NCBI RefSeq assembly: GCF_025753795.1
Contig: NZ_JAOWPS010000005.1
Coordinates: forward strand, 434,001 to 498,000
Length of the DNA stretch: 64,000 nt
DNA from: Mesorhizobium sp. YC-39
GTDB lineage: Bacteria; Pseudomonadota; Alphaproteobacteria; Rhizobiales; Rhizobiaceae
Reading direction: 5' to 3'
Part shown: positions 1 to 10,787 of the stretch, one piece after another
Numbering within the stretch: position 1 is the first letter of the stretch
Layout of the letters: each line of letters opens with the position of its first letter
Position numbers and translations under genes: made by a program
Notes under the pieces: generated by a model
Databases searched by the model: none
What the model was told of the DNA's origin: nothing
What the model saw: only the letters and a program-made list of their open reading frames with translations

Positions 1-488
1 ATGTCGGCCAGCTTGCGATCACCTGGAACCGCCTCTGGATCCTGGTTTTTTCGCTCTGCGTGTTTGCCCTGTTGCTCTATGTGATGAAGCGCACGCCCTG
101 GGGCCTGCAGATGCGCGCCGTCACCGCCAACCGCCGCATGGCCGCCTCGATGGGCATCAAAACGCCATGGGTCGACGCGCTGACCTTTGCATTGGGATCA
201 GGTATTGCCGGCATTGCCGGCGTCGCGCTCAGCCAGATCGACAATGTTTCGCCCAATCTCGGCCGCGGCTACATCATCGACAGCTTCATGGTCGTGGTCT
301 TCGGCGGCGTCGGCAATCTCTGGGGCACGCTGGTCGGCGCCTTTTCGCTCGGCATCGTCAACAAGTTCCTCGAACCCTATGCCGGCGCCGTGCTCGGCAA
401 GATCGTCGTGCTGGTCCTCATCATCCTGTTCATCCAGAAGCGCCCGCGCGGCCTGTTCGCGCTCAAGGGCAGGGCGGTGGAAGCATGA
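1..488 (+). CDS. urtB: Urea ABC transporter permease UrtB, C-terminal fragment
   Basis: The reading frame is open from base 3 to the stop at 486-488, so only the last 161 residues are present; the start lies outside the window. UrtB is one of two membrane permeases of the urea/short-amide importer UrtABCDE, a relative of the branched-chain amino acid (LivH) permeases. The fragment has several hydrophobic segments and a charged loop with MRAVTANRRMAASMGI, typical of the cytoplasmic loop that contacts the ATPases in LivH-type permeases. Its stop overlaps the urtC start (ATGA). The order urtB-urtC-urtD-urtE that follows supports the urea assignment over LivH, though substrate cannot be proven from the fragment alone. 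Confidence 0.9.
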   Translation, partial: VGQLAITWNRLWILVFSLCVFALLLYVMKRTPWGLQMRAVTANRRMAASMGIKTPWVDALTFALGSGIAGIAGVALSQIDNVSPNLGRGYIIDSFMVVVFGGVGNLWGTLVGAFSLGIVNKFLEPYAGAVLGKIVVLVLIILFIQKRPRGLFALKGRAVEA

Positions 489-1714
489 TCACGGGACGCT
501 TCTTCGCCGCCGGCGCCGATCGCCGCATCGCCATCACCATCTTCATCCTGCTGGCGGTCGCCATCATCGTGCCGCTGCTCAATCTTGCTGTCTCGCCGGC
601 GAGCGCGTTTTACGTCCCATCCTATATCGTTGCGCTCGCCGGCAAATATCTGTGCTACGCGCTGCTGGCCTTGGCGCTCGATCTCGTCTGGGGCTATTGC
701 GGCATTCTTTCGCTCGGCCATGGCGCCTTCTTCGCGCTCGGCGGCTATGCGATGGGCATGTATCTGATGCGCCAGATCGGCTCGCGCGGCGTCTACGGCA
801 ATCCGCTGCTGCCCGATTTCATGGTGTTCCTCAACTACAAGGAATTGCCGTGGTTCTGGTACGGCTTCGACCATTTCTGGTTCGCTGGCCTCATGGTGCT
901 GGCCGTGCCAGGCCTGCTTGCCTTCGTCTTCGGCTGGTTCGCCTTCCGCAGCCGCGTCACCGGCGTCTATCTGTCGATCATCACCCAGGCGATGACCTAT
1001 GCGCTGCTGCTCGCCTTCTTCCGCAACGACATGGGTTTCGGCGGCAATAACGGCCTGACCGATTTCAAGGATATTCTAGGGTTCAACGTGCAGGCTGACG
1101 CGACTCGCTCGGCGCTGTTCGCCGCGAGCGCGGTGACGCTCGCACTCGCCGTCTTCATCACCTGGGCGATCGTCGGCTCCAAATACGGCAAGCTGCTGAT
1201 GGCGGTGCGCGACGCCGAGAGCCGTACGCGCTTCCTCGGCTGGCGGGCCGAGAACGTCAAGCTGTTCGCCTTCACCGTTTCGGCTGTCATGGCCGGCATC
1301 GCCGGGGCGCTCTACGTGCCACAGGTTGGCATCATCAATCCGGGCGAGTTCGAGCCGTCCAATTCGATCGAGGTCGTGGTGTGGGCAGCCGTCGGCGGCC
1401 GCGGCACCATCGTGGGACCGATCATCGGCGCGCTTTTGGTCAATGCCGGCAAATCCTGGTTCACCGGCGTGCTGCCGGAGTTCTGGCTGTTTGCACTGGG
1501 TGGGCTGTTCGTCGCCGTTACGCTGTTCCTGCCCAAGGGCATTATCGGCATGTGGGATTCCTGGCGCGGCAATGCCAGGGCGCTGCGGGCGGCCTCGCTC
1601 GCCGAGGAAGCCGGCACCGATCCCGACGTGTCTCCGGCGAAGATCGTTCGCAGCGCCGCGAGGACGCCGGGCGACTGGTCCGCCTCCGGTCCTGAACCGC
1701 AGCCGGCGGAGTAG
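485..1714 (+). CDS. urtC: Urea ABC transporter permease UrtC
   Basis: Second permease (409 residues) of the urea importer in the inner membrane, LivM-type. The start ATG at 485 overlaps the urtB stop by four bases, indicating translational coupling. The open frame runs further upstream, but that part is only urtB read out of frame. The protein has about ten hydrophobic segments, the motif WGYCGILSLGHGAFFALGGY seen in LivM/UrtC permeases, and a cytoplasmic loop (GKLLMAVRDAESRTRFLGW) that should contact the ATPases. The long N-terminal half with an extra aromatic-rich loop (around residues 105-135) fits UrtC rather than shorter LivM proteins. Confidence 0.93.
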   Translation: MITGRFFAAGADRRIAITIFILLAVAIIVPLLNLAVSPASAFYVPSYIVALAGKYLCYALLALALDLVWGYCGILSLGHGAFFALGGYAMGMYLMRQIGSRGVYGNPLLPDFMVFLNYKELPWFWYGFDHFWFAGLMVLAVPGLLAFVFGWFAFRSRVTGVYLSIITQAMTYALLLAFFRNDMGFGGNNGLTDFKDILGFNVQADATRSALFAASAVTLALAVFITWAIVGSKYGKLLMAVRDAESRTRFLGWRAENVKLFAFTVSAVMAGIAGALYVPQVGIINPGEFEPSNSIEVVVWAAVGGRGTIVGPIIGALLVNAGKSWFTGVLPEFWLFALGGLFVAVTLFLPKGIIGMWDSWRGNARALRAASLAEEAGTDPDVSPAKIVRSAARTPGDWSASGPEPQPAE

Positions 1715-1718
1715 AGCG

Positions 1719-2465
1719 ATGCCGAAGTCGAACACCATTCTCTATCTCGACGGCGTCTCGGTCTCCTTCGACGGATTTCGCGCCATCAACAATCTGTCGC
1801 TGGTGCTCGACAAGGGCGAGATGCGCGCGATCATCGGTCCCAACGGCGCCGGCAAGACGACGATGATGGACATCGTCACCGGCAAGACACGGCCCGACCA
1901 GGGCGAGGTTTTCTTCGACGGCCAGGTCGACCTCACCAAACATGACGAAGCCGAAATCGCCATGATGGGCATCGGCCGCAAATTCCAGAAGCCGACCGTC
2001 TTCGAAAGCCACACGATCGAGGAGAATCTGATGCTGGCGCTGAAAGGGCCACGCTCGATCTTCCCGGCGCTGTTCCATCGCCGCTCAATAGCCGAAGCGC
2101 GGCAGATCGACGATATCCTTGGCATCATCCGGCTTGGCGACAAGCGCGACGAGCTTGCCGCCAATCTGAGCCACGGACAAAAGCAATGGCTCGAGATCGG
2201 CATGCTCCTGGCGCAGGACCCGAAGCTGTTGCTGGTCGATGAGCCGGTCGCCGGCATGACCGACGCCGAGACCGAGGAGACCGCGCGGCTGCTTAGGGAT
2301 ATTGCGCGCGACCATTCGGTCATCGTCGTCGAGCACGACATGCATTTCGTGCGCGAGCTTGGGGTCAAGGTCACCTGCCTGCATGAGGGCTCGGTGCTGT
2401 CCGAAGGCACGCTCGATTTCGTCTCGGCCGACGAGCGCGTCGTCGAAGTCTATCTCGGGAGATGA
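1719..2465 (+). CDS. urtD: Urea ABC transporter ATP-binding protein UrtD
   Basis: Cytoplasmic ATPase of the urea importer, LivG-like, 248 residues. Visible motifs are Walker A GPNGAGKT at about residues 40-47, the signature LSHGQ at 150-154 followed by KQWLEIGM, which is characteristic of UrtD, and Walker B LLLVDE at 170-175. The C-terminal EGTLDFVSADERVVEVYLGR tail is usual for the LivG/UrtD group. The ATG at 1719 lies four bases after the urtC stop, so the genes are in one operon. Confidence 0.94.
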   Translation: MPKSNTILYLDGVSVSFDGFRAINNLSLVLDKGEMRAIIGPNGAGKTTMMDIVTGKTRPDQGEVFFDGQVDLTKHDEAEIAMMGIGRKFQKPTVFESHTIEENLMLALKGPRSIFPALFHRRSIAEARQIDDILGIIRLGDKRDELAANLSHGQKQWLEIGMLLAQDPKLLLVDEPVAGMTDAETEETARLLRDIARDHSVIVVEHDMHFVRELGVKVTCLHEGSVLSEGTLDFVSADERVVEVYLGR

Positions 2466-2535
2466 TCATGGTCTGGCGGGTTTCGTTCCATCGTTTCGAC
2501 CTCTCCTTCCTCAGGCGTTGGAGAAAGCGCTGACC

Positions 2536-3231
2536 ATGCTCGAAGTCTCCAACGCCACGCTGCACTATGGTGCGGCCCAGGCACTGCGCGGCGTCTCGCT
2601 CAAGGCGGGCGCCGGCAAGATCACCTGCGTGCTTGGCCGTAACGGCGTCGGCAAAACCAGTTTGATGAGATCGATCGTCGGCCACCATCGGCTGACGAGC
2701 GGAAGCGTTGCCTTCGAGGGGAAGGCGCTCGACCGGAGCGCGGCGTATGACCGCGCCCGGTCGGGCATCGCATTCGTGCCGCAAGGCAGGGAGATCTTTC
2801 CGCTGCTCAGCGTGCGGGAAAATCTGGAATCAGGCTTCGCGCCGCTGAAGCGCGCCGACCGCAACATTCCGGGCCACGTCTTCGAGCTGTTTCCGGTGCT
2901 CAAGCAAATGCTCGCGCGTCGCGGCGGCGACCTTTCCGGCGGCCAGCAGCAGCAGCTTGCCATCGGCAGGGCACTGGTGATGCGGCCGAAGCTCTTGGTG
3001 CTCGACGAGCCGACCGAAGGCATCCAGCCGTCGATCATCAAGGATATCGGCCGCGCCATCCGCTATCTGCGCGACCAGGCTGGCATCGCCGTGCTGTTGG
3101 TCGAACAGTATCTCGATTTCTGCCGGGAATTGGCCGACGAGGTCAACATCATGGACCGCGGCCAGATCGTCCATACCGGCCCGGCGGAAGATCTCGACCG
3201 GGCGGACGTCCGGAAGTTTCTGACCGTCTAG
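2536..3231 (+). CDS. urtE: Urea ABC transporter ATP-binding protein UrtE
   Basis: Second ATPase of the urea importer (LivF-like, 231 residues), forming the nucleotide-binding pair with UrtD. Walker A GRNGVGKT is at residues 34-41, the signature LSGGQ at 133-137 and Walker B LLVLDE at 153-158, followed by TEGIQPSII, a typical UrtE sequence. The start is taken at ATG 2536 because MLEVSNATLHYGAAQALRGV matches the usual N terminus; longer in-frame starts upstream would overlap urtD. It follows urtD by 70 bases and closes the operon. Confidence 0.94.
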   Translation: MLEVSNATLHYGAAQALRGVSLKAGAGKITCVLGRNGVGKTSLMRSIVGHHRLTSGSVAFEGKALDRSAAYDRARSGIAFVPQGREIFPLLSVRENLESGFAPLKRADRNIPGHVFELFPVLKQMLARRGGDLSGGQQQQLAIGRALVMRPKLLVLDEPTEGIQPSIIKDIGRAIRYLRDQAGIAVLLVEQYLDFCRELADEVNIMDRGQIVHTGPAEDLDRADVRKFLTV

Positions 3232-3679
3232 TATCGCAAACCTCTAGGATTAGCCGAACCGTCTGTCTCGTCGTCATCCTGGGGCGAAGCAAGGAGCGAA
3301 GCGACGCGGCGCAGACCCCAGGATCTATGCCATGCCGTCAGTCAAAGAATGCGGCGGTCAAGAATAGAAGCCGTTTTCCGGCGCACCCATCCTGGGTTCA
3401 GCACCGTGGCGATGCTCAGAAGTTATGGCATGGATCCTTGGGTCTTCGCTCCGCTTCGCCCAAGGATGACGAAAATCACGAAGGCCATCGTTTGCAATCC
3501 TGGCGCGTTGAAGATTGCATGCTAGGCTTTGCTTGGCCTTGGTGAGTCGGCCGCTTTCCGTATCAGTCTCAATTGGCAGATCAGAGGAAGGTGCGGGCCG
3601 CGCTATCCCGCTTCATGCGAGCGGCTTTCCTCCTGCGATCTGATTGTTGTTTCAACTTTTCAGGCACCAGGGACAGCCT
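3232..3679 (+). other. Intergenic region with inverted repeat
   Basis: No convincing gene lies between urtE and the small conserved protein. Short open frames here have no recognisable product and run through repeat sequence. The stretch is dominated by an imperfect inverted repeat (listed separately) that resembles rhizobial intergenic mosaic elements. Confidence 0.6.
3272..3471. repeat. Imperfect inverted repeat downstream of urtE
   Basis: The left arm (about 3272-3325) and right arm (3432-3471) are reverse complements with a gap: both contain GTCATCCT followed by GGGCGAAGC and AGCGAAG, ending in CCCA-GGATC. The left arm also has an internal insertion of about 14 bases. The spacing and self-complementarity suggest a non-coding mobile or structural intergenic element and possibly a transcription stop after urtE. 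Confidence 0.65.
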
Positions 3680-3856
3680 ATGGAACGCTACGTCGAGGAC
3701 TACCAGAAACGACGGCTCACCGAGCGCGTCGACATCATGACCGCCATCAACATTCTGAAATCGCAAGGATACGACCACGACGAACTCATCGCGGAAATCA
3801 CCAAGGTCTTCTATGTCGACCTCGATACCTACAATGAGATCGTCATGGCGGCATGA
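3680..3856 (+). CDS. Small conserved protein of unknown function, 58 residues
   Basis: A short acidic protein beginning MERYVEDYQKRRLTERVD, with the remainder predicted largely helical and no signal peptide or membrane segment. I chose ATG 3680 because the sequence before it looks non-coding. The even spread of charged and hydrophobic residues and the normal codon use suggest a real gene. I recall similar short proteins in Rhizobiales genomes but no function. It stands alone between the repeat region and the convergent diguanylate cyclase gene. Confidence 0.65.
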   Translation: MERYVEDYQKRRLTERVDIMTAINILKSQGYDHDELIAEITKVFYVDLDTYNEIVMAA

Positions 3857-3880
3857 GGATCTGCGAAAACCGCTTGGGTG

Positions 3881-5026
3881 CTAGCTCGCGCGTCGCAGTG
3901 TCGTGACACGGTTACGGCCGCCGCGTTTGGCGGCGTAGAGCGCCTTGTCGGCGCCGCTGAGCACCTTGTCGAAGCTCATTCCTTCCTTGCTGCCGAAAGC
4001 GAACCCGGCGCTGACCGTGCATGTCAGGGGACGCGTCTCGGTCTCGATGACGCGCGCGGCGAAGGCGGCGCGTATGCGTTCGGCGGCAAGCTCCACCGTT
4101 TCGGGCAGGGTCCGTTTCAGAACCAGAGCGAATTCCTCTCCACCCATGCGTGCGGCGACATCGGTCGGGCGAAGATTGCTCGTCAGTTCCTCGGCGAACA
4201 CTTTCAGCACGTGATCGCCCGTGGCATGGCCGAATTCGTCGTTGATGGCCTTGAAGCCGTCGAGGTCGAACACGACCACTGCCGTGAAGGCCCCGATCGG
4301 GGCACTGTTGTTGAGATCGAACAGAGCGCGCCGGTTGAGCAGGCCGGTCAGCGGATCGGTCAGTGCATCCAGGCGATGATACCGGGCCAGACGCCCCTGG
4401 TTGAGCGCCAGCGAAAGGGCGCCGATGCCAGTCATCGAGGCGATGACGATGACGAGGCTGAGATCCTCGGCCCAGTTGCTTGGCGCATGTCCGAGGACCA
4501 GTCTGCCATCCCATGCGAGAACCATGGCGCACAGCACGAAGGATATGGCGGTGGCGCAGTAGAGCACCGTGAGGCTGATGATCGGGACGGGCGCCTCGGC
4601 GCGTCCTTTCCAGTATTCATGCGCCGTCGCAAACAAAAGCAGGGCGGCACAGGAATTCTCGAGCATGAAGCCGAGCCCGTCATATCCAAGCGCCATGGGC
4701 GGCAACGCCACGACAAGCGAAATGCCGCTGCCAAGGACCGTGAGCGGGATCGGCGATCGGCCTGACCTGAACTGGTAAGCGGCGCCCAGCATCGTCGAGA
4801 AACCGACGAGGAGCACGGCGAAACTTGCCATGCCGAGCAGGCGTCCTGGCGCGTCGATATAGTCCCTGTAGACGAAAACGTCGCCGACGATCAGCAACGC
4901 GCTGATCGCCCAGGTCAGCAGAAATTTTTCAGTACGGGCTGTCAGCCAGATGCCGAACAACGTCAAACTGAGGCAGGCGGCGGAGAAACCGATTGCCAGC
5001 AGAAGTGAGTTGTAGTCGAGCGACAT
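3881..5026 (-). CDS. Membrane-bound diguanylate cyclase (GGDEF)
   Basis: Makes the second messenger cyclic di-GMP from two GTP. The first 210 residues form about six hydrophobic segments, a membrane sensor module without a named domain. The GGDEF domain follows from about residue 220, with DLDGFKAIND at 254-263 and the catalytic GGEEF at 295-299. RPTD at 286-289, exactly five residues before GGEEF, is an intact inhibitory I-site (RxxD), so product feedback inhibition is expected. There is no EAL domain. The start ATG at 5026 is preceded by AGGAACGAGG and gives 381 residues; a start ten codons upstream is possible but less likely. The gene is monocistronic. Confidence 0.9.
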   Translation of the reverse strand: MSLDYNSLLLAIGFSAACLSLTLFGIWLTARTEKFLLTWAISALLIVGDVFVYRDYIDAPGRLLGMASFAVLLVGFSTMLGAAYQFRSGRSPIPLTVLGSGISLVVALPPMALGYDGLGFMLENSCAALLLFATAHEYWKGRAEAPVPIISLTVLYCATAISFVLCAMVLAWDGRLVLGHAPSNWAEDLSLVIVIASMTGIGALSLALNQGRLARYHRLDALTDPLTGLLNRRALFDLNNSAPIGAFTAVVVFDLDGFKAINDEFGHATGDHVLKVFAEELTSNLRPTDVAARMGGEEFALVLKRTLPETVELAAERIRAAFAARVIETETRPLTCTVSAGFAFGSKEGMSFDKVLSGADKALYAAKRGGRNRVTTLRRAS

Positions 5027-5397
5027 GCCCCTCGTTCCTTGCCCGCCGCGGTCCAATCCTGCGACCTGGCCTGACCGGAGTCATGCAGCAAGGAGGTATC
5101 GATAAGGTTACGATGGCGCGAAGATGCCACGATTCCAAATGCTTCGGCGTGTCAGAGACCGTTTGGAAATTCTACTCTGGCGGTCATCTGATGGCGTTTT
5201 CTGCGCTTACTGCAGCGCCGCGCGTCCTGTGGACGCGCAAAGGACGCTGCAGCACTTTTGAATCTGCGCATGATCCTTTCCGAAAATCGGGGGCGATTTT
5301 CGGGGTCATGCGCTGCTCACGGACCAAATGTCCGCTGCGCTCCGGTTCTCGAAACCACCACCATATGACTCGCCAGAGCGAAATTCGAAACGGTCTC
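5027..5397. other. Intergenic region with repeat
   Basis: About 370 bases lie between the divergent-side end of the cyclase gene and the DUF72 gene. The part next to 5026 should carry the cyclase promoter, but I see no clear box. The middle holds a palindromic dispersed repeat (5253-5313) and a GC-rich stretch with alternating GGACGCGCAAAGGACGC and CAGCGCCGCGCGTCC complementary pieces. No supported gene. Confidence 0.6.
5253..5313. repeat. Dispersed palindromic repeat, family B copy 1
   Basis: This copy starts with ACTTTTGAATCTGCGCAT and continues into a hairpin: GCGCATGATC at 5266 is mirrored by GGTCATGCGC ending at 5313, with an inner CGAAAATCG / CGATTTTCG pair. A second copy with the same lead-in lies at 56625-56682, so this is a dispersed family rather than a local accident. 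Confidence 0.75.
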
Positions 5398-6204
5398 TCA
5401 GCCTGTCACCCGTTTCATCAAGGCCATGGCGCCGAATGGGGCGCGAACCTTGCCTTCGGTGATGAAGTAGACGAACACGTCACGCGGCTTGACTGGAGCC
5501 TCGGTCGCGGGATCGGCGCGCGGCAGGTCGGCGGGAACCTTGCCTTCCGCCCAGGTCTTGGCTCGCGTCGCCCACTCGCCGAGCCCTTTCGGCGTGTAGC
5601 AGTCGGGATTGTCGTCGCTGCCGGTCTGCAGCCGCGCATAGATGAAATCGCCGGTGACATCGGCAATCGCAGGATATTTGGCGTGGTCGGCATAGACGAT
5701 CGCGACCTTGTACTTGCGCGCGAGCGCAGCGAATTCCGGTACGACAAAACTGTCGTTGCGCACCTCGACCGCATGGCGCAGCGCAACGCTGTCCTGCTTT
5801 TCAGGCAACAATTTTAGAAAGGCTTCGAAATCGTCCGGATCGAACTTTTTCGTCGGCGCGAACTGCCACAGGATCGGCCCGAGCTTGTCGCCAAGCGCGG
5901 CGACGCCCGAGCCCAGGAAACGCATCATGGACTCGCCGGCCTCTCCAAGCACGCGGCGGTTGGTGACGAAGCGATTGCCCTTCAGCGAATAGACGAAACC
6001 GTCTGGCGCCTCACCAGCCCATTTGACGAAGGTCGGCTCCTTGAAACTGGAATAATAGGTGCCGTTGACCTCGATGCTCGGCACCTGCCGGCTGGCGTAG
6101 TGCAACTGCTTGGCCTTTGAGAGCTTGTCTGGATAGAAGGACGTGTCCCAGGGCTCGAAGGTCCAGCCGCCCATGCCGGCGCGGATTTTTCCATGGCTGC
6201 TCAT
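5398..6204 (-). CDS. DUF72 domain protein
   Basis: A 268-residue cytoplasmic protein of the DUF72 family (YecE-like, TIM-barrel fold, biochemical function unknown). Family hallmarks are visible: GMGGWTFEPWDTSFYP near the N terminus, then SIEVNGTYYSSFKEPTFVKWA, FVYSLKGNRFVTN and LGPILWQFAP. The C-terminal region has the usual DVFVYFITEGKVRAPFGAMAL. The start ATG at 6204 has GAGGACGA upstream. The acetyltransferase gene ends 25 bases away on the same strand side (6229), so the two may be co-transcribed. Confidence 0.88.
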   Translation of the reverse strand: MSSHGKIRAGMGGWTFEPWDTSFYPDKLSKAKQLHYASRQVPSIEVNGTYYSSFKEPTFVKWAGEAPDGFVYSLKGNRFVTNRRVLGEAGESMMRFLGSGVAALGDKLGPILWQFAPTKKFDPDDFEAFLKLLPEKQDSVALRHAVEVRNDSFVVPEFAALARKYKVAIVYADHAKYPAIADVTGDFIYARLQTGSDDNPDCYTPKGLGEWATRAKTWAEGKVPADLPRADPATEAPVKPRDVFVYFITEGKVRAPFGAMALMKRVTG

Positions 6205-6228
6205 TGTCGTCCTCCCCGAGAAAAATAT

Positions 6229-6699
6229 TCAGGCCGGCGTAACGGTTTCGACCGGCTTTGCCATGTCGACGACCATCCATCCCGGCCGATAGGGGTTGGG
6301 CCGGCGGCCTGTTTCATGAAAGCCGTAGGCCGTGTAGAGCGCGATATTCCGCTCCATCCTCGCATTCGTGTAGAGCCGCACCTCCGGCAGGCGCCATTGT
6401 CGCGCCTGCTCGTCGGCGAAGTTGAGGAGCTTGATGCCGAAGCCCTTGCCTTTAAAACCCGGCGCGACCGCGACGCTGAAGATCATAGCGTGATCCGGGT
6501 GCCGTTCGAGAACCAGAAGTCCGGCCACCTCATTGCCGCTTTCCAGCAGCCAGACTTCGCCGCGTTCGATGCGCGGCGCGTAGTCTTCGGTGACCGGGAT
6601 CGGCGGTGCGCCGAGCAGGGCGGTGTAAGGCGCGTAAGCGGCTTCGGTCAGCGTGACGACAGTTTGGAGATCACCGGTAAGCGCTCTTCTGGTCGTCAT
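6229..6699 (-). CDS. GNAT family N-acetyltransferase
   Basis: A 156-residue GCN5-related acetyltransferase, which transfers an acetyl group from acetyl-CoA to an amine of unknown substrate. The core motif A is seen in VAVAPGFKGKGFGIKLLNFADEQA (acetyl-CoA pyrophosphate loop, about residues 75-98), and motif B in LYTNARMERNIALYTAYGFHETGR. The order uvrA - this gene - DUF72 on the minus strand, with only 27 bases to uvrA, suggests transcription together with or readthrough from uvrA, so a modest SOS response is possible. Confidence 0.88.
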   Translation of the reverse strand: MTTRRALTGDLQTVVTLTEAAYAPYTALLGAPPIPVTEDYAPRIERGEVWLLESGNEVAGLLVLERHPDHAMIFSVAVAPGFKGKGFGIKLLNFADEQARQWRLPEVRLYTNARMERNIALYTAYGFHETGRRPNPYRPGWMVVDMAKPVETVTPA

Positions 6700-6726
6700 T
6701 CAAACGCTCCCAACTGGTCTGCCCTC

Positions 6727-9648
<2,922 letters not shown>

Positions 9649-9799
9649 TGCCGGTCGCCGCCTCAGGTCTGGAATCTGCTGGAGTGGCGGGTCTTCCCGG
9701 CCATCCCCCTATGTAAGTATTTTCGCCGCCACGTCGAGAGACGCCACAAATCTCGACAAAAGCGTTTAACCGTCTTTCGCGCGAACGGGCAAGCGGAAA

Positions 9800-9814
9800 G
9801 AACAAAGGCCGAAC
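9800..9814 (-). promoter_or_regulatory. SOS box (LexA operator) of uvrA
   Basis: GAAC-AAAGGCC-GAAC on the plus strand (GTTC-N7-GTTC towards uvrA) exactly matches the alphaproteobacterial LexA direct-repeat operator GTTC-N7-GTTC. It lies about 150 bases upstream of uvrA, a known LexA target, and a second such box precedes ssb in this window. Confidence 0.85.
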
Positions 9815-10309
9815 ACGCTCCTGACAAAGCTGTGTAAAAGACCGAATAGCCAAGCACCTCGAATCTGGTTGCCCTGGCACGCCGGTCTGACCTGAACGTA
9901 ACCTCGATCACATTTTTCGTAACCGGCTACTCAAAGGTTGACGCCGCCGACTCAGGGGCGCAGTCTCCAATGGTCAACGAAGCCGGCTGTCTTTCGATGG
10001 CCTCGCTGCCTACAGGCGGCCTGCGAGACGCCGCAGGCTTTGCGATTTGCGCTTCGGACGACACGTCGCAACGGACACAGGAGCGGAGCATGACGCCACC
10101 GGACAGTCCCTTGAGGCTCCACATTTCGCTGGAGCCACGGCAGGCATAAGTGCCAGGGTTGGCGTATGCGCCGCCCGACAAACCGTGATCTGCCGATCCC
10201 CCAAAATCAGAGACTACTAGTCGGATCGTCGGCTGAACGCCGCGAAGCATCCGAAATCAAAAGCCGGTAAAACATTCCCGGCGAATTTGGATTTAAGATC
10301 CATGACAAG

Positions 10310-10341
10310 GCCCCGACCGTCTGCGGAAGCAGCGGCGGGGC
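10310..10341 (-). terminator. Possible stem-loop after the secreted-protein gene
   Basis: GCCCCG at 10310-10315 pairs with CGGGGC at 10336-10341 around a 20-base loop that can partly pair itself. It sits about 60 bases past the minus-strand stop at 10399. There is no clear T-run, so it is only a weak terminator candidate. Confidence 0.35.
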
Positions 10342-10398
10342 TGTTCGTTTCAGGCGGGTGCTGCCTAACCGTCAGCGCTCCCGGGGCGTGCCGCCTGC

Positions 10399-10686
10399 CT
10401 AACGGTTGGACGGCTTGATCGCGCCGGCACCGACATCGATGGTGATGCTGCCGGAAATCCTGACATCGGTATTGCCGATCTTGAACTGGCCGTTGCCACC
10501 GGCCGGCAACGCGTCGTCGGGTTCGGGCTGCGGGGCCGGCCTGGCGATGCGATAGTCGCTGGTCACGCCGGGCAGGGCGCCCTTTTGCGGCGAACTGTCG
10601 TCGGCAAAGGCGTTGCCGGCCAGCAAGCAGGCACCGGCAAGGGCGGCAGCACGGCGCAACGGTCTGGATGAACGGCTGTCGGTCAT
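10399..10686 (-). CDS. Small secreted protein of unknown function
   Basis: Predicted 95-residue exported protein. The chosen start ATG 10686 gives a classical signal peptide: positively charged MTDSRSSRPLRR, hydrophobic AAALAGACLLAGN, and a likely cut after AFA before DDSSPQ. The mature part is proline-rich, then has GQFKIGNTDVRISGSITIDVG, a beta-like stretch often seen in small rhizobial envelope proteins. I do not recognise a named family. It lies about 100 bases beyond the clpP-like gene on the same strand. Confidence 0.6.
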   Translation of the reverse strand: MTDSRSSRPLRRAAALAGACLLAGNAFADDSSPQKGALPGVTSDYRIARPAPQPEPDDALPAGGNGQFKIGNTDVRISGSITIDVGAGAIKPSNR

Positions 10687-10787
10687 TTCGCGGACTATAG
10701 GGTCACGCCGCGCGCGAGGCCAGACCGGCCGCAATCAAATTGCCGCGTGTCAGCGGACTTGGCTCGAAGTCGCCGGGTCGGGGCGCT

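Larger units (their letters stand above)
9649..10398. other. uvrA upstream region, no supported gene
   Basis: About 750 bases between uvrA and the secreted-protein gene. The first 170 bases contain the uvrA control region with the SOS box. The rest (9815-10300) has one minus-strand open frame, 9927-10250, with a cysteine-containing segment, but no ribosome site, odd composition and no family I recognise. A GC-rich hairpin lies at 10310-10341. Confidence 0.55.

Noticed and set aside
167..484. N-terminal extension of urtC
   Set aside because: The open frame upstream of ATG 485 is urtB read in another frame; the ATGA overlap and normal UrtC length support 485.
3327..3545. 72-residue frame behind urtE
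   Set aside because: It reads through the inverted repeat and has no plausible protein features.
9927..10250. Minus-strand 107-residue frame with several cysteines
   Set aside because: No ribosome site, no signal peptide and irregular composition; part of it could be an old exported-protein fragment but the evidence is too thin.
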